Source of the DNA: an uncultured Caldilineales bacterium
GTDB taxonomy: Bacteria > Chloroflexota > Anaerolineae > JAAEKA01
Direction: 5' to 3'
Length of the DNA: 32,416 bases
Assembly: GCA_937907455.1 (NCBI GenBank)
Contig: CALESQ010000003.1
Coordinates: 1-32,416, forward strand
Shown here in pieces: positions 26,204 through 32,416 of this stretch; the stretch's first letter is position 1, and the number at the start of each line of letters is the position of its first letter. The notes below the pieces were generated by a model, which did not search any database, was not told where the DNA came from, and saw only the letters and a program-made list of their open reading frames with translations. The translations under genes and the position numbers were made by a program.

Positions 26204-26346
26204 AAGCAGACAGGTAAACAAGTAGACAGGCAGACATGTACACAAGGGGTAGGAAGCCGCCTTACTGACGTCTCTGCTTTTCCTTGCCTGCCCGCCTACT
26301 GCTTCCTTGTCTACGTGTGTACTTTTTCCTTGTCTACTTGTTTACC
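26204..26346. repeat. Inverted array of degenerate 8-bp repeats, junction 1
   Basis: The left half 26204-26243 is five octamers: AAGCAGAC, AGGTAAAC, AAGTAGAC, AGGCAGAC, ATGTACAC. The right half (about 26282-26346) has the complementary sense with units such as GTCTACGT, GTGTACTT and GTCTACTT. The arms share a perfect 16-bp inverted match: 26213-26228 against 26331-26346. It fills the 165-bp gap between the carboxyltransferase and biotin carboxylase genes and in the mRNA would form a long imperfect hairpin. Confidence 0.85.
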
Positions 26347-26350
26347 GCCA

Positions 26351-27886
26351 TTATGCCGGCGACAAGCCGTGTTTCTTGGGGATATGGCGCTCGCGCTTTT
26401 GCAGCGTCACTTCCAGAGCGCGGATCAGCACCCGCCGCGAGTCGCGCGGTTCAATCACGTCATCAATCAGGCCACGCGATGCAGCGACATAGGGATTGTT
26501 GAACTTTTCCTCGTAGTCGTTGACCAATTCCACGCGTCTGGCCTCAGGGTCAGGCGCGGCGCTGACTTCCTTGCGGAAGAGGATATTTACCGCCCCGGCC
26601 GCGCCCATCACAGCAATTTCAGCATTAGGCCAGGCATAAATCAAGTCACCGCGCAGGCCTTTGCTGCTCATCACGCAGTAGGCCCCGCCATAGCTCTTGC
26701 GCAGGATGATCATCAGCTTAGGCACAGTGGCTTCGCTGTAGGCATAGATCATGCGTGCGCCGTTGCGGATAATACCGCTGTATTCCTGTGAGGTCCCCGG
26801 CAAAAACCCCGGCACATCCTGCAGGGTGATGATAGGAATGTTAAAAGCATCGCAGGTACGAATGAAGTGCGCAGCCTTGATTGATGCTTTTATATCAATG
26901 CAACCGGCCAACACACGCGGCTGATTTGCCACGATACCCACCACATAGCCGTTCAGGCGGGCAAAACCCACCACCATGTTTTCGGCCCACAGCGCATGCA
27001 CCTCGAAAAAGCGGCCATCGTCGAAAATACTGCTGATCACCACACGCACATCGTACGGCTTGTAGGGATCAGTAGGCACCAGCTCTTCCAGCTCAGGGCA
27101 GCGCCGCTCCGGATCATCCAGCGGCGGCATGTAGGGTGGATCATCCTGGTTGTTAGAAGGCAAGTAGCCCAACAACTCACGCACCAGAGCCAGACATTCC
27201 TGATCGTTCTGAGCCAGAAAATGGCTAACCCCGCTTTCCTGGCTGTGTACCAGACCGCCGCCGAGCTGTTCCTGACTGACATCTTCCTGCATCACCGCGC
27301 GCACGACATCCGGCCCGGTGATGAACATATAGCTGTTAGCCGTCATAAACACGAAGTCAGTCAGCGCGGGTGAATACACAGCACCGCCCGCACACGGCCC
27401 CATGATCACGGAAAGCTGTGGGATCACACCGGACGACTCGCAGTTGGCATCGAACAGCCGCGCGTAGCCGCCCAGACTGTCCACGCCTTCCTGAATACGC
27501 GCGCCACCCGAATCGTTGATGGCAATAAACGGCGCGCCGTAAGCCAACGCCATACGCATCGCCTTGACGATCTTGTTGGCGTGCATCTCACCCAACGAGC
27601 CGCCCATCACGTTGGCGTCCTGCGACGCGACAAAGACGTGACGGCCATTGACCTGGCCGAAGCCGGTGATCACGCCATCGCCAAAGCGCGAGCCTTTGCC
27701 GCCCATGTACGACTCAAAGCGCGGCATGACCAACGTATCAATCTCGCTGAACGTTCCCGGATCGAACAACAATTCGATGCGTTCGCGTGCGGTCAACCGA
27801 CCTTTGCGATGCTGCGTTTCGGCATCCTTCACCGTTCCCGCGGCAATCTGCTTGCGCTCACGCAGTTTCTGAAGATAAGTTTCCAT
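26351..27886 (-). CDS. Acyl-CoA carboxylase carboxyltransferase subunit (PccB type)
   Basis: 511 residues from the ATG at 27886 (METYLQKLRER). AGGAGG (27908-27913) is 21 nt from this ATG but 9 nt from an in-frame TTG at 27898, so the protein may begin four residues earlier. Both crotonase-type halves are complete: FVASQDANVMGGSLGEMHANKI and NDSGGARIQEG in the N-domain, DVPGFLPGTSQEYSGIIR and YGGAYCVMSSKGLRGDL in the C-domain. The residue after GGAY, which is Asp (422) in propionyl-CoA-specific PccB and Ile in some acetyl-CoA enzymes, is Cys404 here. The product is probably malonyl- or methylmalonyl-CoA for the adjacent synthase; which one is open. Confidence 0.93.
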   Translation of the reverse strand: METYLQKLRERKQIAAGTVKDAETQHRKGRLTARERIELLFDPGTFSEIDTLVMPRFESYMGGKGSRFGDGVITGFGQVNGRHVFVASQDANVMGGSLGEMHANKIVKAMRMALAYGAPFIAINDSGGARIQEGVDSLGGYARLFDANCESSGVIPQLSVIMGPCAGGAVYSPALTDFVFMTANSYMFITGPDVVRAVMQEDVSQEQLGGGLVHSQESGVSHFLAQNDQECLALVRELLGYLPSNNQDDPPYMPPLDDPERRCPELEELVPTDPYKPYDVRVVISSIFDDGRFFEVHALWAENMVVGFARLNGYVVGIVANQPRVLAGCIDIKASIKAAHFIRTCDAFNIPIITLQDVPGFLPGTSQEYSGIIRNGARMIYAYSEATVPKLMIILRKSYGGAYCVMSSKGLRGDLIYAWPNAEIAVMGAAGAVNILFRKEVSAAPDPEARRVELVNDYEEKFNNPYVAASRGLIDDVIEPRDSRRVLIRALEVTLQKRERHIPKKHGLSPA

Positions 27887-27948
27887 GTTAGCGACCAAGT
27901 GATAAGTCCTCCTGGGTTCCGAGTCAAGGATGCAAAGGGGATTGAGGT

Positions 27949-28170
27949 AGGTAGACAAGTAGACAAGTACACAGGTATACAAGTAGACAAGTAAACAAAT
28001 AGGCAGGTATACAGGTATATAAGTAGAGAGGTACACAAGGGCAGAGACTTTTAACGCGTCGCTTGTCCATCCTCCAATCGCGCCTACCTGTCCAATCTAC
28101 AACCGTGTTTACTTACCCACTTATCCACTTGTTTACTTATTTACTTGTCTACTTATTTACTTACCTACTT
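27949..28170. repeat. Inverted array of degenerate 8-bp repeats, junction 2 (largest)
   Basis: The left half 27949-28036 is eleven gapless octamers close to AAGTANAC (for example AAGTAGAC, AAGTACAC, AGGTATAC, AAGTAAAC). The right half 28107-28170 is eight gapless octamers of the complementary sense: GTTTACTT, ACCCACTT, ATCCACTT, GTTTACTT, ATTTACTT, GTCTACTT, ATTTACTT, ACCTACTT. About 70 bp of unrelated sequence lies between. The last right-hand unit overlaps the 3' end of the phosphopantetheinyl transferase gene, whose TAA (28161-28163) is made of repeat sequence. Confidence 0.92.
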
Positions 28171-29042
28171 ACCCATCTGCCTTCTACATACAACGCTGCC
28201 AGCGTCAGCACAAATGCACCTTCGCGCCGCCACCAGCCGCGCCATTGCCAGTCGTTTCGTTCCGGCAGCAAAGCCGGATCGCAGGTAATATGAACTTCGT
28301 TCCAGCCGTGATTGGCCGCGGCAGCCAGCTCCAGCCCCATGGCCGGCAAACATTGCACACGCCGCGTATCCACCACCAAACCAAGCTGCAATGCCTTGAG
28401 CACCGCTTCTTTAGCGCTCCACGTCGCTGTAGCCAGCAAAGCCTGCTCGCTGCCCAGCGCCTGACCTATCCAGTGTATTTCCTCGCTGGTAAAGTAAGCC
28501 TGCACAAAACTGTCGGGGCGAGGCTCGCTGCGTTCAATATCAATACCGATGACCACGTTGCCATCCACCGGAAAGCCGTCCTCCACCTGGCTGGATAAGC
28601 CAAAAGCGGTCTCTCCGGCTGTATATAGCGCACACAAGGCCAAACCCTGGCTATGGCTGATAGACAGGCTAATCGGCAGCGCCATGCCGCTCACCACAAA
28701 GCTGGGTTGCCCTGCTTTTCGCTCGGCGTTGCCCAGCAGCGACGCTCTGCTGATCCAGCGCGCGGCCGCGGGCAGGTCCATCGGTGTGGCATCACGGTCG
28801 AACAGCACCGCCGGCGCGCCACCAGGATCACGCACGATCACCAGCGCATCCAGTGGTGGTGGCTGGCCCGTCTCTTGGTGTAGATAGCCTTGCACCAGCC
28901 GTTTGGCGGTCCACCGCCCCAGCAACCACTCTTGCCGCCGCTTCTCTGAGCGGAACAAGGCCAACCGCGCCTGCTCAGTCGTGCTAAGCCAGCCCGCGGT
29001 CGGCATCCCGTCCGCATCGCGTTGCAGCAGCCAGTGGATCAT
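28161..29042 (-). CDS. Sfp-type 4'-phosphopantetheinyl transferase
   Basis: 293 residues from the ATG at 29042 (MIHWLLQRDADG); 13 further upstream codons come from repeat DNA and are rejected. The family signatures are in order: the WTAKRL helix (about 44-49), SISHSQG (127-133), GIDIE (166-170) with the Mg-binding Asp168 and Glu170, and WSAKEAVLKAL (208-218) with the catalytic Glu and Lys. It transfers the phosphopantetheine arm of CoA to a carrier-protein serine. Its place right behind the PfaA-like synthase gene suggests it serves that enzyme, like PfaE. An inserted stretch at about 87-122 is longer than in Sfp. No ribosome binding site is evident. Confidence 0.92.
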   Translation of the reverse strand: MIHWLLQRDADGMPTAGWLSTTEQARLALFRSEKRRQEWLLGRWTAKRLVQGYLHQETGQPPPLDALVIVRDPGGAPAVLFDRDATPMDLPAAARWISRASLLGNAERKAGQPSFVVSGMALPISLSISHSQGLALCALYTAGETAFGLSSQVEDGFPVDGNVVIGIDIERSEPRPDSFVQAYFTSEEIHWIGQALGSEQALLATATWSAKEAVLKALQLGLVVDTRRVQCLPAMGLELAAAANHGWNEVHITCDPALLPERNDWQWRGWWRREGAFVLTLAALYVEGRWVSR

Positions 29043-29048
29043 GATTGA

Positions 29049-29160
29049 AGGTTTACAAGAATGAAGTAGACAAGTTGACAAGGTTTAAGCAGACAAGCAA
29101 CAAGTATATTCCTTGTCACTTGTCTCCTTATTCCCTTGTCTACTTGTACCCTGTCATCCT
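29049..29160. repeat. Inverted array of degenerate 7-8-bp repeats, junction 3
   Basis: The left half 29049-29109 holds units such as AGGTTTAC, AAGTAGAC, AAGTTGAC and AAGTATAT with some 7-bp spacings. The right half 29115-29160 holds GTCACTT, GTCTCCTT, ATTCCCTT, GTCTACTT, GTACCCT and GTCATCCT. It spans the whole gap between the synthase and the phosphopantetheinyl transferase. The synthase stop codon (TCA at 29154-29156 on the plus strand) lies within the last unit. Confidence 0.85.
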
Positions 29161-32100
29161 GGTCTGCTGACCGTGTTATAGCCGAGCAGCGTCACGAAGA
29201 CATTACCGGCATCGTCCAGCACCTGACAGTCGAAGGTGTCGCCGTCATTCGTGGTTTCCACCACAGCAGTCAGGCGGCGGCCATCGGCTTCAGCGGGCTG
29301 TCGGTACGCTGTCGCTGCGACAAAGCCCAGCGGGAACGCCATCGCGCCGTGGGTCTTGACGTGCCATAAGGCCGCGGCCTGGAAGCACAGCTCCACCAGC
29401 CGCGGGGCCATCAGCGACTCGACATCGGCAGGCTCGGTGTTCGGGCCGAGGTTGTCAGCCATCAGCGCCACACACTGGTTACCCGCCACACCAGCGCGCT
29501 CGATCACCTGATACGCTGGGCCGTGGAAGAAGCTCTGATAGATTTCAGCCGCGCTGATCGGCAGGCTGGCTGCGTCCGGACGCTGGAAATCCTCGCTGGG
29601 TTTCTCCGCCGGTGCTGTGGTCAGCCGCACGTCCGCGATAAAGTGTTCCTTCACCTGCACCGGCAGACCTTCCTTGGCCGGCTTGGTCATCGAACGCAGT
29701 GTAGCGTGGGCGATCAGGTCGCCGTTCGCCGCCGGGCTGATCGTGGCGCTCAGATAAAGAGTGCGCGGCTCCATGCGGAAGAACTTGAACGCGCCCATCA
29801 TCTGCTCGTTTTCCACTGCCGCCACACGGTAGCCGGGGGCCAGCACCGTCGCCAACTCAGCCAGCGCCTCGGTAGCCATCACGCCGGGCAGCCAGGGCGT
29901 GCCCGCGTCCGGCGCATGGTCGAAGAGGAAGGGCTGGACACGCGGGTCAAGGGTGGTTTCCGCCTCGATCCCGCCATACAACTTCACCGCCTCGACCTCG
30001 CCCACCATCAGCAACTTCGGCTGGCGTGCGGCCAGCGCCGCGTTGATCTTGTCCACATCCGCGCCGCCGGTCACATCCTTCTCCGACAGCCACGCGCCCA
30101 GCCGCCCGGCCACCACGATCTCGCCCTTGGTGCCACCGTAGGTCAGCTCACGCCGGATCGTCGGCACGCCGCTTTCCGGCGGCAGCATATCCACACCGAG
30201 TGATTCGAGAATTTGCTGCACCGAGCCGCGTGAGGCCATGCCGATCTGCCCCCAGGCTGTCCAGTCAATGGCGATACCGCGCGTTTCCGGTCGCCAGGTG
30301 CGCATACTGCTGCTGATCTTGCACAGCAAGTCGTTGGCCGAAGAGTAGTCGCTCTGGCCGTTGTTGCCGAACCGTCCGGCCACCGAGCTGAAGCTGACGG
30401 TTGCGCCAATAGGCATGCCTTTGGCTGCCTTGAGCAGGCCAAAGAAACCGTCGGCCTTCACATCGAAGACCAGCGCGAATTGGTGCGGCTCCTTGTTGGG
30501 CAGGACGCGATCAATCAGCAAGCCGCCCGCATGCAACAGCACGTCAATCTTGCCGTAGCGCTGGCGGATGTCGTCCACCACCGCGGCCAGCTTGTCGCCG
30601 TCGCGCAGGTCCAGGCTGTAGTAATGGGCCACGCCGCCCGCCGCTTCCACGGCCTCCACCGCGCGCAGCGCGGCTTCGTTGCGTTCGATGCCCATCATCT
30701 TGTCGTCAATTTGCTTGGGCGTGACCTTTTCGCCGGAGGCTTTAGCTTCGGCGATCAGGGCGTTTTTCAGCACATCACGACCCTGGCGGAACAGCTGCAC
30801 ATATTTGTCGTCACGTTCGGGGCAGGCAACCAGGTCCAGCAGGTAGAACACACCGCCGCTGGCAACGGCCAGATCGGTGGTGATGGCGCTGGTGATGCCG
30901 CCGGCCGCGCCGGTGACGACGAAAACGGTATTCTTGTCGAGTGTCATACCCGGCTGGCCGTCGCGGGCCGGTTTTTCAACCAGCGTCACGGTGTAGCGCA
31001 GGCCATTCTGATAACCGACTTCGACGATGCCGGGATCGGACAGCGTTTCAGCGATCAAGGTGTCTGCGGGTTCCGCGGTCTTGCGGCCAGGCTCAAAGTC
31101 CACCGCTTTGACCACGATGCCGCGGCCCTCGTCGCGCATGGATTGTTCCATGTTGTAGGCTTTGGTGAAGCCCACCACCGCGCCGCCCATCGGTGCGCTC
31201 GCGCCCGTAGGGCCGTAACCATGCAGGCCGCCCAGCCGCGTGGCCGAAACCAGGAAGCTGTTGGGGCCGCGCACCGAGTCGTAGAGGGCACGCATGGCGG
31301 TGTAGAGGTTCTTGACACGAATGCGGTTGTTCTCGCGCCACTCGTCAAGGCTCATCTCCTCCAGCGCGGCTTCCACGTCCAGCGCGGGCAGCCAGTACAC
31401 GCCCTGAATGGGGCCATCAGCCAGCCAGGCTTTTAGCTGGGCATCGAGTGCGTCGGTGGCAATGCCGGGTTCCAGGGTCAGGACGGTAGCGCCCAGCTTC
31501 TCCAGCCGGTTCACCAGCGACTTGCCAATGCCGCCCCGGTCCAGCATCACCACCACGCGGCTGGCGCTGTCGAACGTCACACCGGTGGGCTTGCACAGGT
31601 CGAGTGCAGGGCGCAGGCTCGGCTGCGGCACACGCCGCGGCATTTTGTCCGCGTCCTCCAGCGTGCCGATGGTTTTAACGGATGCGCCCGTGGCAACACC
31701 CGTCGTCGTCGGTGCTCCGCTCATAGCGGAAGGCGCCGCCGTAACCGTCGGTGCTCCGTCCATAACGGAAGGCGCCCCAGAAGTTGCGAACGTCGTCAAG
31801 CCCGATGCACCCGTCGACGACGGAGCACCGACGGCGACTCCCGTCAAGCCCGATGCACCCGTTAACGACGGAGCACCGGCAGCGACTCCCGCCGCCAAAT
31901 CCGGGCGCATCGTATACACGAACCCGATCACACTTTGCAGCGTCGGGTAGTCGCGCAGGCTCAGGTTCTCTTGCACAGGGATGCCGAAAGCTTCGCGCAC
32001 CGCCATGAAGGTTTCCGCCTGCTTCACTGTGTCCACACCGAGGTCAGCTTCCAGGTCGAGGTCCAGCTCCAGCATATCTTCGGGGTAGCCCGTCTTATCG

Positions 32101-32416
32101 GCCACAATCCCCAGCACCGTCGCGGTCACGCCATCAGACACAGCGCCCGTCGTCGTCGGTGCTCCGCTCATAGCGGAAGGCGCCGCCGTAACCGTCGGTG
32201 CTCCGTCCATAGCGGAGGACGCCGCCGTAACCGTCGGTGCTCCGTCCATAACGGAAGGCGCCCCTGAAGTTGCGAACGTCGTCAAGCCCGATGCACCCGT
32301 TAACGACGGAGCACCGGCGGCGACTCCCGCCGCCAAATCCGGTCGCATCGTGTACACGAAACCGATCACACTTTGCAGCGTCGGGTAGTCGCGCAGGCTC
32401 AGGTTCTCTTGCACAG
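29154..32416 (-). CDS. PfaA-like synthase, 3' part: ACP repeats, ketoreductase, dehydratase
   Basis: Partial: the frame runs off the right edge and enters in the middle of an ACP domain (the GTG at 32414 is an internal Val, as the second copy GIPVQEN shows). Counting from 32414: ACP end (1-27), Gly/Ala/Pro/Thr linker, one full ACP (about 96-172) whose attachment motif is LGVDTVKQ with Thr129, second linker, pseudo-Rossmann domain (about 285-480), ketoreductase with TGAAGGIT (501-508) and Lys653/Ser677/Tyr690/Asn694, then a dehydratase hotdog region with His833 and FHGPAYQV (963-970). KR followed by DH after tandem ACPs is the C-terminal order of PfaA-type polyunsaturated fatty acid/secondary lipid synthases. 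KS and AT domains would lie beyond the window. Confidence 0.9.
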   Translation of the reverse strand, partial: VQENLSLRDYPTLQSVIGFVYTMRPDLAAGVAAGAPSLTGASGLTTFATSGAPSVMDGAPTVTAASSAMDGAPTVTAAPSAMSGAPTTTGAVSDGVTATVLGIVADKTGYPEDMLELDLDLEADLGVDTVKQAETFMAVREAFGIPVQENLSLRDYPTLQSVIGFVYTMRPDLAAGVAAGAPSLTGASGLTGVAVGAPSSTGASGLTTFATSGAPSVMDGAPTVTAAPSAMSGAPTTTGVATGASVKTIGTLEDADKMPRRVPQPSLRPALDLCKPTGVTFDSASRVVVMLDRGGIGKSLVNRLEKLGATVLTLEPGIATDALDAQLKAWLADGPIQGVYWLPALDVEAALEEMSLDEWRENNRIRVKNLYTAMRALYDSVRGPNSFLVSATRLGGLHGYGPTGASAPMGGAVVGFTKAYNMEQSMRDEGRGIVVKAVDFEPGRKTAEPADTLIAETLSDPGIVEVGYQNGLRYTVTLVEKPARDGQPGMTLDKNTVFVVTGAAGGITSAITTDLAVASGGVFYLLDLVACPERDDKYVQLFRQGRDVLKNALIAEAKASGEKVTPKQIDDKMMGIERNEAALRAVEAVEAAGGVAHYYSLDLRDGDKLAAVVDDIRQRYGKIDVLLHAGGLLIDRVLPNKEPHQFALVFDVKADGFFGLLKAAKGMPIGATVSFSSVAGRFGNNGQSDYSSANDLLCKISSSMRTWRPETRGIAIDWTAWGQIGMASRGSVQQILESLGVDMLPPESGVPTIRRELTYGGTKGEIVVAGRLGAWLSEKDVTGGADVDKINAALAARQPKLLMVGEVEAVKLYGGIEAETTLDPRVQPFLFDHAPDAGTPWLPGVMATEALAELATVLAPGYRVAAVENEQMMGAFKFFRMEPRTLYLSATISPAANGDLIAHATLRSMTKPAKEGLPVQVKEHFIADVRLTTAPAEKPSEDFQRPDAASLPISAAEIYQSFFHGPAYQVIERAGVAGNQCVALMADNLGPNTEPADVESLMAPRLVELCFQAAALWHVKTHGAMAFPLGFVAATAYRQPAEADGRRLTAVVETTNDGDTFDCQVLDDAGNVFVTLLGYNTVSRPG
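31708..31890 (-). repeat. Linker repeats in the synthase gene, copy A (39-bp and 48-bp units)
   Basis: Two 39-bp units begin at 31708 and 31747 (peptide GAPTVTAAPSAMS-like) and two 48-bp units occupy 31795-31842 and 31843-31890 (peptide containing GAPS-TGASGLT). The left units contain GGTGCTCCG and the right units contain its reverse complement CGGAGCACC, so the linker is an inverted repeat. All units keep the reading frame. Confidence 0.88.
31979..32416 (-). repeat. 438-bp in-frame module repeat (ACP plus linker)
   Basis: The sequence ending at 31978 (TTGCACAG, 31971-31978) recurs at the window edge (32409-32416), giving a period of 438 bp or 146 codons. The preceding roughly 75 bp are identical or nearly so in both copies. 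At least two ACP modules are therefore tandem copies, and more may lie beyond the window. Confidence 0.85.
32155..32328 (-). repeat. Linker repeats in the synthase gene, copy B (39-bp and 48-bp units)
   Basis: Three 39-bp units begin at 32155, 32194 and 32233, and one 48-bp unit occupies 32281-32328. Compared with copy A this linker has one more 39-bp unit and one fewer 48-bp unit, so the two linkers differ by whole in-frame units. The TCCGCTCATAGCGGA element in the first unit is itself a small palindrome. Confidence 0.88.

Noticed and set aside
26186..26245. A 20-codon extension of the biotin carboxylase (MCTCLPVYLFTC-like)
   Set aside because: Also repeat-encoded; the family N-terminus starts at the ATG at 26185.
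27887..28036. A 50-codon N-terminal extension of the carboxyltransferase (YLSTYLPVYLF-like)
   Set aside because: It is a translation of the 8-bp repeat array and has no similarity to the family; the conserved N-terminus starts at METYLQKLRER.
26204..29160. CRISPR array
   Set aside because: Units are 8 bp, contiguous, degenerate and inverted; there are no 24-40 bp repeats with unique spacers and no cas genes.
30480..31436. A 318-codon plus-strand frame opposite the ketoreductase
   Set aside because: His/Val/Ala-rich shadow of the high-GC synthase gene; the minus-strand frame has intact KR catalytic residues.
32412..32414. Start codon of the synthase at the window edge
   Set aside because: The GTG is the Val of FGIPVQEN inside an ACP domain, as shown by the second copy of the module; the gene continues outside.

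Overview
The window holds two transcription units facing each other across a bidirectional terminator (23928-23969). The sequence suggests an environmental bacterium of moderately high GC content, most likely of the Chloroflexota. That placement is an inference: the polysaccharide locus shows no Wza-type outer-membrane exporter, and a PfaA-like lipid synthase sits beside its own acyl-CoA carboxylase. No rRNA or universal marker gene is present to confirm it.

Left arm (1-23898, plus strand): a polysaccharide (EPS/capsule) locus of the Wzx/Wzy type. It opens with the remains of a membrane glycosyltransferase gene (87-410). An anchored protein of unknown function follows, then a Wzx-like flippase, two GT2 glycosyltransferases, a Wzy-like polymerase, a methyltransferase, a GT4 enzyme, asparagine synthase, two more GT4 enzymes and a GNAT. 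After an internal promoter come a zinc-binding methyltransferase, a FemAB/GNAT-like protein, a DegT aminotransferase, the initiating sugar-phosphate transferase, a FlaA1/CapD-type sugar dehydratase and a nucleotidyltransferase-fold protein. After a second internal promoter come a Wzz/Wzc-type tyrosine autokinase and an O-antigen-ligase-like membrane protein. Genes are packed tightly, often overlapping by 1-25 nt. The parts fit together as: activated sugars (dehydratase, aminotransferase), lipid-linked start (sugar transferase), extension and decoration (GTs, methyltransferases, acyltransferases, amidotransferase), export (Wzx), polymerisation (Wzy/ligase) and length control (kinase).

Right arm (24008-32416, minus strand, read right to left): the 3' part of a PfaA-like polyketide/polyunsaturated-fatty-acid-type synthase (tandem ACP modules, ketoreductase, dehydratase). 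Then come an Sfp-type phosphopantetheinyl transferase, an acyl-CoA carboxylase carboxyltransferase, a biotin carboxylase, a biotin carrier protein and a small zinc-ribbon protein. This reads as a self-contained secondary-lipid synthase operon that makes its own extender unit and activates its own carrier domains.

The least ordinary features are in the right arm. The only complete ACP domain has threonine where the phosphopantetheine serine should be. The biotin carboxylase has changed residues in its metal/bicarbonate site. The ACP linkers contain repeats that encode Gly-Ala-Pro in both orientations. Three junctions of the operon carry degenerate 8-bp repeat arrays arranged as large inverted repeats, and two of these arrays contain the stop codon of the preceding gene.
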